A stretch of 23,227 nucleotides of DNA from CAYUVF01 sp964448045 (GTDB taxonomy: Bacteria; Bacteroidota; Rhodothermia; Rhodothermales; Salinibacteraceae): contig CAYUVF010000064.1 in NCBI GenBank assembly GCA_964448045.1, positions 1-23,227 of the forward strand. Reading direction: 5' to 3'. This document shows positions 1-7,069 of the stretch, piece after piece. Below the pieces are notes generated by a model, which was given only the letters and a program-made list of their open reading frames with translations, was not told where the DNA came from and searched no databases. The translations under genes were made by a program, and so were the position numbers. Each line of letters opens with the position of its first letter. The stretch's first letter is position 1.

Positions 1-912
1 GTGCCGATCGACACGCTGCGCGAGTACATCGACTGGACGCCGTTCTTCATCGCGTGGGACCTCAGCGGCACCTACCCGCGCATCTTCGAGGACGAAGAGA
101 AGGGGGCCGAGGCGCGCACGCTGTACGACGACGCCAACGCGATGCTGGACGACCTCGCCAGGCGGCGGGCCCTCACGTGCAACGGCATCATCGGCCTCTT
201 CCCGGCCAACCGCGTCGGCGACGACATCGAGGTGTACACCGACGACTCGCGCTCCGAGGTCGCCACCGTGCTCCACACGCTCCGCCAGCAGACCGAAAAG
301 ACCGCGGGCCGCCCCAACCGCGCGCTGGCCGACTTCGTCGCGCCGAAGGCATCCGGCATCGCCGACTACATCGGCGCGTTCGCCGTGACGGGCGGCATTG
401 GGGCCGAGGAGATCGTCGCCAAGCACAAAGCAGCCGGCGACGACTATAACGCTATTATGATGCAGGCCCTGGCGGATCGGCTGGCCGAGGCCTTCGCGGA
501 GTACCTGCACGCGCAGGTGCGGCAAGACTACTGGGGCTACGCGCCGGACGAGGACTTGGACGACGAGGCGCTCGTCCGCGAGAAGTACCGCGGCATCCGC
601 CCGGCGCCCGGCTACCCCGCCTGCCCGGATCACACGGAGAAGCCGCTGCTGTGGGACCTCTTAGGCGTGGAGAAGCACACCGGCATCCGCCTCACCGAGA
701 ACCTGGCGATGCACCCCGGCGCGTCGGTCTGCGGCATCTACTTCGCCCACCCGGAGGCGAGCTACTACAACGCGGGCACGTTCCAGCGCGACCAGATCGA
801 GGACTACGCCCAGCGTAAGAACATGCCCGTCGCGGAGATCGAGCGCTGGCTGGACGACCGGCTGGCGTACGAGCCGGAAGAACAGCGGGCCCCCGTCGTG
901 GAGGCTGCATAG
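1..912 (+). CDS. metH: Methionine synthase MetH, C-terminal activation domain (5' truncated by window edge)
   Basis: This is the C-terminal 303 residues of cobalamin-dependent methionine synthase, a cytoplasmic enzyme of about 1200 residues that methylates homocysteine using methyltetrahydrofolate. The fragment corresponds to the AdoMet-binding reactivation domain, which rescues oxidised cob(II)alamin by reductive methylation. The domain opens with the family-typical REYIDWTPFF stretch (residues 7-16). The AdoMet-binding signature RGIRPAPGYPACPDH lies near residues 197-211, and the GIYFAHPEASYY segment near the end is also characteristic. The GTG at base 1 is almost certainly an internal valine codon, because the catalytic and cobalamin domains are missing and the domain begins immediately. 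The stop is at 910-912, and the gene converges with mscL only about 20 bases away. Family assignment is secure; whether the upstream part is intact cannot be seen. Confidence 0.95.
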   Translation: MPIDTLREYIDWTPFFIAWDLSGTYPRIFEDEEKGAEARTLYDDANAMLDDLARRRALTCNGIIGLFPANRVGDDIEVYTDDSRSEVATVLHTLRQQTEKTAGRPNRALADFVAPKASGIADYIGAFAVTGGIGAEEIVAKHKAAGDDYNAIMMQALADRLAEAFAEYLHAQVRQDYWGYAPDEDLDDEALVREKYRGIRPAPGYPACPDHTEKPLLWDLLGVEKHTGIRLTENLAMHPGASVCGIYFAHPEASYYNAGTFQRDQIEDYAQRKNMPVAEIERWLDDRLAYEPEEQRAPVVEAA

Positions 913-931
913 CCCTAGCCCGGCTCCCGAT

Positions 932-1402
932 CTATGCTGATGCCGCCTCCACCTCCAGCTCCGAGGTGCAGTGCGGGCAGCGGGTGGCCTGGATGGGCAC
1001 GTCCGAGATGCAGTGCGGGCACTTTTTGATCGTCTTGGGCGGGGGCGGCCCCTGGTCCGGCTCGCGGAGCTGGTTGATGTAGCGCACGAGCAGGAAGACG
1101 GCAAACGCTACGATCGTGAAGCTGACGACGGTGTTCAGGAAGATGCCGTAGTTGATGGTCACGGCGCCCGCTTCCTGCGCGGCCTGCAGCGTAGCGTATG
1201 GCGCGGGAGCAGCAGTCCCTTCCTTTAGCACGACGAACAGATTCGCAAAGTCCACATTGCCCGTCAGCAGGCCCAGCGGCGGCGTCAGAATGTCCTTCAC
1301 GAGCGACTGCACGATGGTGCCAAACGCCGCACCGATGATGATGCCCACGGCCATGTCGATGACGTTGCCGCGGATCGCGAACTTCTTAAACTCTTCCAGC
1401 AT
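932..1402 (-). CDS. mscL: Large-conductance mechanosensitive channel MscL with C-terminal zinc-ribbon-like tail
   Basis: MscL is an inner-membrane homopentamer that opens under membrane tension to release solutes during hypo-osmotic shock. The start at 1402 gives the canonical N terminus MLEEFKKFAIRGNVIDMAVG, which is the amphipathic helix and start of TM1. TM1 carries the pore-lining GIIIGAAFG pattern near residues 20-28, and TM2 spans about residues 84-108 (INYGIFLN...VVSFTIVAFAVFLLVRYINQL). The reading frame stays open further upstream to 1513, but the added residues are arginine-rich and lie outside the family. The 156-residue product ends in two CxxC pairs (C128/C131 and C142/C145), a treble-clef-like ribbon seen in some MscL subfamilies. 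It lies 73 bases downstream of the LOG gene on the same strand, so co-transcription is likely. Confidence 0.95.
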   Translation of the reverse strand: MLEEFKKFAIRGNVIDMAVGIIIGAAFGTIVQSLVKDILTPPLGLLTGNVDFANLFVVLKEGTAAPAPYATLQAAQEAGAVTINYGIFLNTVVSFTIVAFAVFLLVRYINQLREPDQGPPPPKTIKKCPHCISDVPIQATRCPHCTSELEVEAASA

Positions 1403-1475
1403 GGGCGGGATGGGTTGATGGGAGAGAGATAGCGTTCCTATAAACGTCATCGCGCGGGCCGAAAGCAACTGCCGC

Positions 1476-2639
1476 TCACGCCGAGGCCTCCGCGGCGCGC
1501 GGATCGTGCGCATCGATGAAGTCGACGATGGCCTCCACCTCGTCGCTGATCGTCAGCAGGTCGCCATACGTGTGGCCAGCCGAGAGCTTCTGCAGAAGGG
1601 GATAGACCGGCTCCTGCTCCGTCCAGTAGTCCTCTCCGAAGAAGACCATGGGGCTGATGGTGCCGAAGGTGGCGTAGTGGTTCTGCGCGGCGTCCATGAA
1701 CACCTCCTGGATGGTGCCGGCGCTGCCCGGCGCGTAGATCACGCCGTGATGGGCGATGGCGAGCAGCCCGTCCTCGCGGATGCTGTTGGCGAAGTACTTG
1801 GCGATGTGCGTGGCGAAGAGGTTGCTGGGCTCATGGCCGTAGAACCACGTGGGCACGGCGAGGCTCTCGGCGCCGCTCGGGTGCCGGTCGCGCACGGCGT
1901 AGGCCCGGTCGAAGTAGTGCGCGTCTTCGTAGTGCGACTGGCTGGCCAGCGTCGTCACGGCCTCCACCAGCGCTTCGGCGGGCTGGTCGCTGAGGTAGGC
2001 GCCGAGGTTGGCCGCTTCCATGGCGCCGGGCCCGCCGCCGGTAGCCACGAAGTAGCCGCGCCGGGTGAGCTGCCGGGCGATCCGAGCCACGCGCAGGAAG
2101 GCATCGGCGTCGCGGCGCATCTGGTGCCCGCCCATGATGCCGACGACCTTTTTCGCGGCTCCGTTTTCGTGGAGCACGTCGTGCAGCGCGTCGTCGACGG
2201 CGTGGTCGTGGATGCGGAAGGCGAGCGCGTCCATCACCGGTGTGGGCTGGTCGGGCGACTTCCGCGCTTTGTAGTAGCGGTAGATCTGCCCGTCGGTCGT
2301 CTCCGAAAAGCTGGCGCGGTTGCCGCGCTCGTAGCCGGCCATCAACTCCTCGGGCGTGTAGAGGTCGGCGCGGTACGCGTTGAAGGGTACGCCCACGAAG
2401 GCCGGGAAGACGGTGCCGCCGGTCTGCCGGATGTGCTGGTCGAGCGCATCGTCGAGGCGACAACCGAGGAAGCAGGCGTCCTCAGCAGAAACGCTCATGA
2501 GTACGTCGTGCAGGCCGTCACGCTGGAGGTCTAGCCCCTGCACCACGGCATTTCGGAGATGGCCGTGCTCCTCGACAAAGGCACGGAGCGCCTCGTCCGA
2601 TTCGAGTTCGACGGTGTGAGCGGGACAGCATTCGTACAT
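1476..2639 (-). CDS. LOG-family Rossmann-fold nucleotide-binding protein
   Basis: This is a 387-residue protein of the LOG (lysine-decarboxylase-like) superfamily, whose members typically bind or hydrolyse nucleoside monophosphates (PpnN, cytokinin-activating LOG enzymes). Two signatures are visible: GGGPGAMEAAN near residues 201-211, and PGSAGTIQE near 304-312, a variant of the usual PGGxGTxxE with serine in place of the second glycine. The N-terminal 150 residues form an additional domain I cannot name. Several upstream starts exist up to 2762. I prefer the ATG at 2637-2639 because the extension is arginine/proline-rich and because a TAnnTTTG-type promoter element lies about 37 bases upstream. 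The substrate is not predictable. The gene is divergent from the TonB receptor and probably forms an operon with mscL. Confidence 0.8.
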   Translation of the reverse strand: MYECCPAHTVELESDEALRAFVEEHGHLRNAVVQGLDLQRDGLHDVLMSVSAEDACFLGCRLDDALDQHIRQTGGTVFPAFVGVPFNAYRADLYTPEELMAGYERGNRASFSETTDGQIYRYYKARKSPDQPTPVMDALAFRIHDHAVDDALHDVLHENGAAKKVVGIMGGHQMRRDADAFLRVARIARQLTRRGYFVATGGGPGAMEAANLGAYLSDQPAEALVEAVTTLASQSHYEDAHYFDRAYAVRDRHPSGAESLAVPTWFYGHEPSNLFATHIAKYFANSIREDGLLAIAHHGVIYAPGSAGTIQEVFMDAAQNHYATFGTISPMVFFGEDYWTEQEPVYPLLQKLSAGHTYGDLLTISDEVEAIVDFIDAHDPRAAEASA

Positions 2640-2675
2640 GACGCGCGATGGGTTGGATGGGAGAAACGACTCCGG

Positions 2676-2683
2676 CAAATCTA
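2676..2683 (-). promoter_or_regulatory. Candidate -7 promoter element for the LOG gene
   Basis: On the minus strand these bases read TAGATTTG, a perfect match to the Bacteroidota -7 consensus TAnnTTTG. It sits about 37 bases before the chosen ATG of the LOG gene. No convincing TTG -33 element lies 19-21 bases further upstream, so the call rests on one half-site and could be chance. Confidence 0.3.
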
Positions 2684-2796
2684 CAAATCGGCGTCGAGTT
2701 TTCCGAGTCGCCGCCGCAGGAGCAACCATAAACACCGTCCGGCAGAAAAAACAGGGATGCATCTGTAACGAGGTATCCCGTGAGCCTTGGCTCTGC

Positions 2797-2826
2797 TTGT
2801 ATTTATCATCACAGTTGTTATTTTAG
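2797..2826 (+). promoter_or_regulatory. Candidate promoter of the TonB-dependent receptor gene
   Basis: TTG at 2797-2799 and TATTTTAG at 2819-2826 (one mismatch to TAnnTTTG) are separated by 19 bases, as in Bacteroidota promoters. The region is AT-rich relative to its surroundings and lies about 40 bases before the receptor ATG. The -7-like box overlaps the palindrome at 2821-2838, so a repressor bound there would block initiation. Position and spacing are seen in the sequence; promoter function is inferred. Confidence 0.35.
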
Positions 2827-2838
2827 TGTAGACTAAAA
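2821..2838 (+). promoter_or_regulatory. DtxR/MntR-like operator palindrome upstream of the TonB receptor
   Basis: The 18-mer TTTTAGTGTAGACTAAAA is a perfect 7-bp inverted repeat around a GTAG spacer. Its size, symmetry and TTTAG...CTAAA outline resemble operators of DtxR-family metalloregulators (DtxR, MntR, TroR type). It ends 26 bases before the receptor start codon and overlaps the candidate -7 element, which fits repression when metal is sufficient. No free-standing DtxR gene is visible in the window. The regulator family is inferred from site shape and from the metal-transport context. Confidence 0.45.
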
Positions 2839-2864
2839 AAATAAAAAGCTGTAGCTAAAACGAC

Positions 2865-5090
2865 ATGTGTGCATTCAGGGTCATTCTGGTTGCCGTCGTG
2901 CTCGTGGGAGGGGCAACGGTCGCTTATGGGCAAGCTGCGGTAGTCGGGCGTATCACCAGCGAGGGGGCGCCGGTGCCTGGTGCTCACGTTCAGATTGAAG
3001 GCACACAGCAGGGCACGGCGGCCGATTCCAGTGGTTACTATCGGCTCTCGGGGCTCACTACGGGATCGTACGTGCTCGTAGTGAGTGCGGTGGGATTTGA
3101 AACGGCGCAGATGGACGTTCGCGTGCAGGAGGGACGCCCCGCAACGGTTGATGTCGCGCTGAAGGAAGCGGTACTGACCGGCCAGGAGGTCGTGATCACG
3201 GGTACCATGCGCGAGCAGTACGTGAAGGACTCGCCCGTGAAGGTGAGTGTCACCTCTGCGGAGCGCCTGCAGCGCGGCAGAGCGAGCTCCAACCTGATGG
3301 ACCTCATCGGGAGCGTGAACGGGCTCACGACGCAGCTCAACTGCGGCGTATGCGGCACCAACGCCATCCGCATCAACGGCGTCGAAGGGCCCAACACGGC
3401 CGTGCTCATCGACGGCATGCCCATCATGGGTGCGCTCGCCAGCGTGTACGGCCTCAACGGCATCAGTCCGTCCATCATCGATCAGGTGGAGGTCATCAAG
3501 GGGCCGCAGTCGACCCTCTACGGCACGCAGGCGCTCGGCGGCGTAGTGAACATCATCACGAAGGATCCGGAGAACACGCCGACGTTCTCCGGCGAGGTGT
3601 ATGGACAGAGCACGCGCGAGGGCAGTATCGACCTGGCGGTCTCGCCGCATGTCGGGCGCTTCAAGGGCTTCATCAGTGCGAACGTGTTGCAGATGGAGCA
3701 CTACTTCGACGACAACGGCGACGGCTTTGCCGATCAGCCAAAGCGCTCGCGGATCGCGCTCTTCGGGAAAGGCACGCTGGAGGGGCCGGCCGGTGCGCCG
3801 ATGCTGAATGTGGCCGCCAAGTTCTACGGCGAGAACCGCACCGGCGGCACGCCTGGATTCACGGACGAGCTCCGCGGCTCGGACACGGTGTACGGCGAGT
3901 CGATCCACACGCGGCGCGGCGAGTTGATGGCTCGCTACACTCCGACCTGGCTGGACGGTCTCCGCTTTGAAGGCGCGCTGACGGTCCACGATCAGGATAG
4001 CTACTACGGCACCGAGCACTACGTCGCCCAGCAGCAGATTGCCTTCGGGCAGGCCACCTACTCCGCGCCCGTCTCCGATGCGGTGCAGCTCCTGGTCGGC
4101 AGCACGCTGCGCTACGAGACATACAACGATAACACGCCCGCTACGTCTCGCGGCGCCGACACGCGCCTCGTTCCCGGCGTCTTCGGACAGGGTGAGCTAT
4201 CGCTGGGCGACGTGAAGCTGCTCGGCGGGCTGCGCGTGGATCATCAGGACGAGCACGGCTTCATCACGGCGCCACGGCTCTCGGCCAAGTACAGCCCGTC
4301 GGCCCGCACGACGCTCCGTGCGAGCAGCGGCACGGGCTTTCGCGTCGTCAACGTGTTCACCGAGGATCATGCTGCGCTCACCGGCTCGCGCGAGGTCGTC
4401 TTCGCCGAGGATCTCGACCCGGAGCGCTCCCGCAGCGTCACCGCCAGCGCGGAGCACATCTTGCCGTTCGGGGCGAATCCGCTGACCATCTCCGTCGACG
4501 GCTTTTACACCCGCTTCTCGAACAAAATCATTCCAGACTACGACCAGGATCCAAACCTGATCGTCTACGAAAACCTCGACGGCGTTTCCGTCACGCGCGG
4601 CTTCTCGGTGGGGCTCGACCAGAACTTCACGGCGCTCCCGCTGACGTACACCCTGGGCTTCACGCTCACCGACGTCTTCACCGAGGAGAACGGCGAGCGC
4701 GAGCCGGTGACCTACGCGCCGGATTACACCGGCACCCTCGGTGCGACGTATCAGGTGCGCTCGGTGGGGGTGGAGGTGGACTACACCGCGAACCTCGTCG
4801 GCCCGAAGCGGATGCCAGACTTCTACGTCGAAACCTTCGGTCGCGACCGCGAATCGCCTGTCTATACCACGCACGACGTGAAGCTCGTCAAAGCATTCGG
4901 CGACGTGAACAGCGCGCGCGGCGTGGGTTTCGACGTGTACCTTTCAGTTGAGAACCTCTTCGATCGCACGCAAGGCAGTCCGTTGGTGGACGCAGACATG
5001 CCGTTCAGCCCCGAGTTCGACACGATTTACACGTGGGGCCCGATCGTCGGCCGCACGTTCTCGCTCGGCGTGCGCATGAACCTGCGATAA
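2865..5090 (+). CDS. TonB-dependent outer-membrane receptor, probably for a metal or metal complex
   Basis: This 741-residue protein has a signal peptide (residues 1 to about 24, ending AYGQA), an N-terminal carboxypeptidase-regulatory-like beta-sandwich (about 26-103, typical of Bacteroidota receptors), a plug domain (about 108-235, with LIDGMPI and the VEVIKGPQSTLYGTQALGG signature) and a 22-strand-type barrel to the C terminus. The plug contains a CGVC pair (C160/C163) just before AIRINGVEGP, an uncommon feature for an energised transporter and a possible metal-sensing or binding site. The C terminus ends MNLR rather than in an aromatic residue. It lies upstream of a thioredoxin and a TroABCD-like transporter and behind a DtxR-like palindrome, so an Mn, Zn or Fe ligand is the natural guess. 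The ligand is unproven; a vitamin B12 or haem receptor remains possible. Confidence 0.88.
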   Translation: MCAFRVILVAVVLVGGATVAYGQAAVVGRITSEGAPVPGAHVQIEGTQQGTAADSSGYYRLSGLTTGSYVLVVSAVGFETAQMDVRVQEGRPATVDVALKEAVLTGQEVVITGTMREQYVKDSPVKVSVTSAERLQRGRASSNLMDLIGSVNGLTTQLNCGVCGTNAIRINGVEGPNTAVLIDGMPIMGALASVYGLNGISPSIIDQVEVIKGPQSTLYGTQALGGVVNIITKDPENTPTFSGEVYGQSTREGSIDLAVSPHVGRFKGFISANVLQMEHYFDDNGDGFADQPKRSRIALFGKGTLEGPAGAPMLNVAAKFYGENRTGGTPGFTDELRGSDTVYGESIHTRRGELMARYTPTWLDGLRFEGALTVHDQDSYYGTEHYVAQQQIAFGQATYSAPVSDAVQLLVGSTLRYETYNDNTPATSRGADTRLVPGVFGQGELSLGDVKLLGGLRVDHQDEHGFITAPRLSAKYSPSARTTLRASSGTGFRVVNVFTEDHAALTGSREVVFAEDLDPERSRSVTASAEHILPFGANPLTISVDGFYTRFSNKIIPDYDQDPNLIVYENLDGVSVTRGFSVGLDQNFTALPLTYTLGFTLTDVFTEENGEREPVTYAPDYTGTLGATYQVRSVGVEVDYTANLVGPKRMPDFYVETFGRDRESPVYTTHDVKLVKAFGDVNSARGVGFDVYLSVENLFDRTQGSPLVDADMPFSPEFDTIYTWGPIVGRTFSLGVRMNLR

Positions 5091-5115
5091 CGTGCTGGAC
5101 GGAGGTGAAACTATG

Positions 5116-5278
5116 AGAAGCTGTTTGGCGGACTGTCTGCGACCTGCGACTTCGTGGATCTCGCGCAGAATGGCTACTGCGATCGCCCGGTAGCTCCCGC
5201 TACAGGGCTCGCTTGAGCGCCATTCTGCGGCGTCGCCCACTGTGTCTCGGTTTTGCATCCATCCACCAAACAGCTTCT
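5116..5278. repeat. 163-bp nested inverted-repeat element (MITE- or BIME-like)
   Basis: The outer arms at 5116-5132 and 5262-5278 are 17-bp inverted repeats with one mismatch (AGAAGCTGTTTGGCGGA on the left). A second perfect pair lies inside at 5164-5173 and 5220-5229 (CGCAGAATGG / CCATTCTGCG), and a small hairpin, GTAGC-tccc-GCTAC, sits at the centre (5190-5203). Arm lengths on the two sides are nearly equal (about 54 bases between outer and inner pairs), so the whole could fold into one cruciform. It lies between the receptor stop and the thioredoxin gene and carries no recognisable ORF. It could be a non-autonomous mobile element, or a structured transcript end for the receptor mRNA. Confidence 0.7.
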
Positions 5279-5414
5279 GAGCTCGACTTTAGCCATTTGC
5301 CAGAATGAAGTCGCTCATAACAGGACGCTGGGCCATATAGCAAAATAGTTTTTCGATGTCTGACCGCGAACCCCACACATGGAAAAACGCAAATCCCTGC
5401 CTATAGGCTGTATT

Positions 5415-5430
5415 AGCCGGTTTTCCGGCT
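5415..5430 (+). promoter_or_regulatory. Leader hairpin upstream of the thioredoxin/transporter genes
   Basis: AGCCGG-TTTT-CCGGCT is a perfect 6-bp stem with a four-T loop, ending 28 bases before the thioredoxin ATG. The first half (AGCC, 5415-5418) can alternatively pair with GGCT at 5406-5409, giving two mutually exclusive stems. There is no T-run after it, so it is not a standard terminator. A role in leader-RNA control or mRNA stability is possible but unproven. Confidence 0.35.
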
Positions 5431-5458
5431 GAGCGAAAAGGCGAAAGTCGAGCTGAGC

Positions 5459-5968
5459 ATGAGAGGAAAAACATACTGCGGTGCCGTGCTGATGCTGCTC
5501 TTGGCGATGTTGACTCCCGCGCCGACGCCGGCGCAAGAGCTGATGTGGCATCCGTTTGAGCAAGCCCTGGCGCAGGCCGATTCAAGCGAGCGCCCCGTCC
5601 TCGTGGACGTGTGGGCGCCGTGGTGCGGGTGGTGTCACAAGATGAAGCGCGAGGTGTATCCGAACGATGGGGTCCGCAGGTGCCTTGCTGGGGATTTCGT
5701 GCTCACGCGCCTCAACCGCGACGATGCCGATGCGACGCATCGCTACCGGGGCCAGCAGATGTCGTCCGTGCAGCTGGCACAGATGTTTCGAGCGGAATCG
5801 GTGCCCACCGTTGTTTTACTGAATGCGGATGGCGAGTACCTGCTGCACCTGCCGGGCTTCATCGAGGCGCCGGAGCTGCAGTGGGTGCTGGGATATGTGG
5901 CGAGCGGAGCATACGAGCGCCAGTCGTTCGCCGCGTATCGGAGCGAGCACCAGAAGCCGCCGTGCTAA
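5459..5968 (+). CDS. Periplasmic thioredoxin-fold protein (CGWC active site)
   Basis: This 169-residue exported protein has a signal peptide (about residues 1-25, ending TPAQ) and a thioredoxin fold. The redox motif WCGWC places the cysteines at 56 and 59, and the cis-proline loop reads SVPTVV (P116). The sequence resembles the thioredoxin_2/SoxW/DsbD-gamma group, which reduces or isomerises thiols of exported proteins. Two further cysteines (C75 and the last residue) are present. It lies 84 bases upstream of the metal-binding lipoprotein gene on the same strand, suggesting co-expression with the transporter. It may keep a metal-binding thiol partner, for example the CGVC pair of the upstream receptor, reduced; that link is speculation. 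A structured leader precedes it. Confidence 0.85.
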   Translation: MRGKTYCGAVLMLLLAMLTPAPTPAQELMWHPFEQALAQADSSERPVLVDVWAPWCGWCHKMKREVYPNDGVRRCLAGDFVLTRLNRDDADATHRYRGQQMSSVQLAQMFRAESVPTVVLLNADGEYLLHLPGFIEAPELQWVLGYVASGAYERQSFAAYRSEHQKPPC

Positions 5969-6052
5969 CGCCGCGATCTGATTCAGCAGCGGGCACACAG
6001 CCCCCATCATTTCGTTCATTCAATCCTCAGCCTATCAATCTAACAGCCGCCT

Positions 6053-7069
6053 ATGTCCCATTTCCGAGCGTTGCGCTGGATTCCCGGTGCGCTGGCCGTA
6101 GTGCTACTTTTTGTCGTTGGTTGCGCGCAGCCCGCCAGCCGCCAGGGGCCCGCCGATTTCTCTGAGCGAAAGATGCGGGTGGTGGCGACGACCAACATCA
6201 TCGGCGACCTCGTCCGGCAGGTGGCCGGCGACCGCGTCGAACTCACCACGCTGATGGGGCCGGGCGTCGATCCGCACCTCTACAAAGCCAGCGAGGGCGA
6301 CGTGCAGCGCATGGCCGCGGCCGATGTGGTGCTCTACAACGGCCTCGACCTGGAGGGCAAGATGACGGAGGTCTTCGCGCAGATGGCGCAGCGCGGCATC
6401 ACGACCTCCGCCATCGCCGAAGAAGCCGTGCCGGAGTCGTTGCGCATCGGCTCGAAGGAGTACGTGGGCAACCATGATCCGCACGTGTGGTTTGACGTAG
6501 AGCTGTGGGCGCGTGTGGCCCGGCACGTGGGCGAGGTGCTGGCCGCCAAAGACACCGCTCGCGCGAAGGCGTACCGCACCAACGCCGCGGCGTACGCCCA
6601 GCGCCTCGACAGCCTCGACCAGTACGTGATGGAGCAGGCCCGGCGCGTCAATCCGGAGCGCCGCGTCCTCATCACCTCGCACGATGCCTTCAGCTACCTC
6701 GGGCGCGCGTACGAGGTCGAGGTGCGCGGCCTACAGGGCATCTCCACCACCAGCGAAGCCGGCGCCGCCGACGTGCAGGCGCTCGCTCAGTACGTCGGCG
6801 ATCGAAAGATTCCGGCGATTTTTGTGGAGACGTCCGTGTCCCCGCGCGGCATTCAGGCTGTGCAGGAGGCCGTGGCCGCCAAGGGCTTTCAGGTCAAGGT
6901 AGGCGGCACGCTCTACGGCGATGCGCTGGGCAACCGCGGTACGCCCGAGGGCACCTACGTCGGCGCCGTGCGCCACAACATCGACACGATCGTGCGCGGT
7001 CTGCTAACCCCGCCGGACATGCAAGCTTCCGCCGCGGTGCATCACGAAACGTCCCCAACGCATCTATGA
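6053..7069 (+). CDS. TroA/ZnuA-family metal-binding lipoprotein of an ABC importer
   Basis: This is the 338-residue solute-binding protein of a cluster A-I (cluster 9) metal importer. A lipobox VVGC puts the lipidated cysteine at 24. Metal ligands follow the TroA pattern: H75 (VDPHLY), H144 (DPHVWF), H210 (TSHDAF) and D290 (YGDALG). Three histidines plus aspartate resemble Treponema TroA and differ from the His2-Glu-Asp set of PsaA/MntC Mn-specific proteins. ZnuA's His-rich loop is missing. Zn, Mn or Fe(II) are therefore all possible. The gene ends with an ATGA overlap onto the ATPase gene, a sign of translational coupling. I see no metalloregulator palindrome directly upstream, so control may come from the promoter of the thioredoxin gene. 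Confidence 0.92.
   Translation: MSHFRALRWIPGALAVVLLFVVGCAQPASRQGPADFSERKMRVVATTNIIGDLVRQVAGDRVELTTLMGPGVDPHLYKASEGDVQRMAAADVVLYNGLDLEGKMTEVFAQMAQRGITTSAIAEEAVPESLRIGSKEYVGNHDPHVWFDVELWARVARHVGEVLAAKDTARAKAYRTNAAAYAQRLDSLDQYVMEQARRVNPERRVLITSHDAFSYLGRAYEVEVRGLQGISTTSEAGAADVQALAQYVGDRKIPAIFVETSVSPRGIQAVQEAVAAKGFQVKVGGTLYGDALGNRGTPEGTYVGAVRHNIDTIVRGLLTPPDMQASAAVHHETSPTHL

Noticed and set aside
1..3. GTG at base 1 as the true start of a 303-residue gene
   Set aside because: The product begins inside the MetH activation domain; the window edge cuts the gene, so this is an internal codon.
1506..2534. 342-residue plus-strand frame opposite the LOG gene
   Set aside because: The minus-strand LOG motifs are decisive; this frame is a Val/Gly/Arg-rich shadow.
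2763..2864. Cobalamin or other riboswitch upstream of the TonB receptor
   Set aside because: The leader is only about 100 bases and lacks a B12-box or other known conserved core; a protein operator fits better.
2823..4019. 398-residue minus-strand frame opposite the TonB receptor
   Set aside because: It is antisense to the receptor plug and barrel, with no domain pattern.
5091..5458. Protein-coding gene between receptor and thioredoxin
   Set aside because: Short frames there have no homology; the sequence is dominated by nested inverted repeats and a leader hairpin.
6053..7069. Strictly zinc-specific ZnuA assignment
   Set aside because: There is no His-rich loop, and the fourth ligand position is aspartate as in TroA, so metal specificity was left open.
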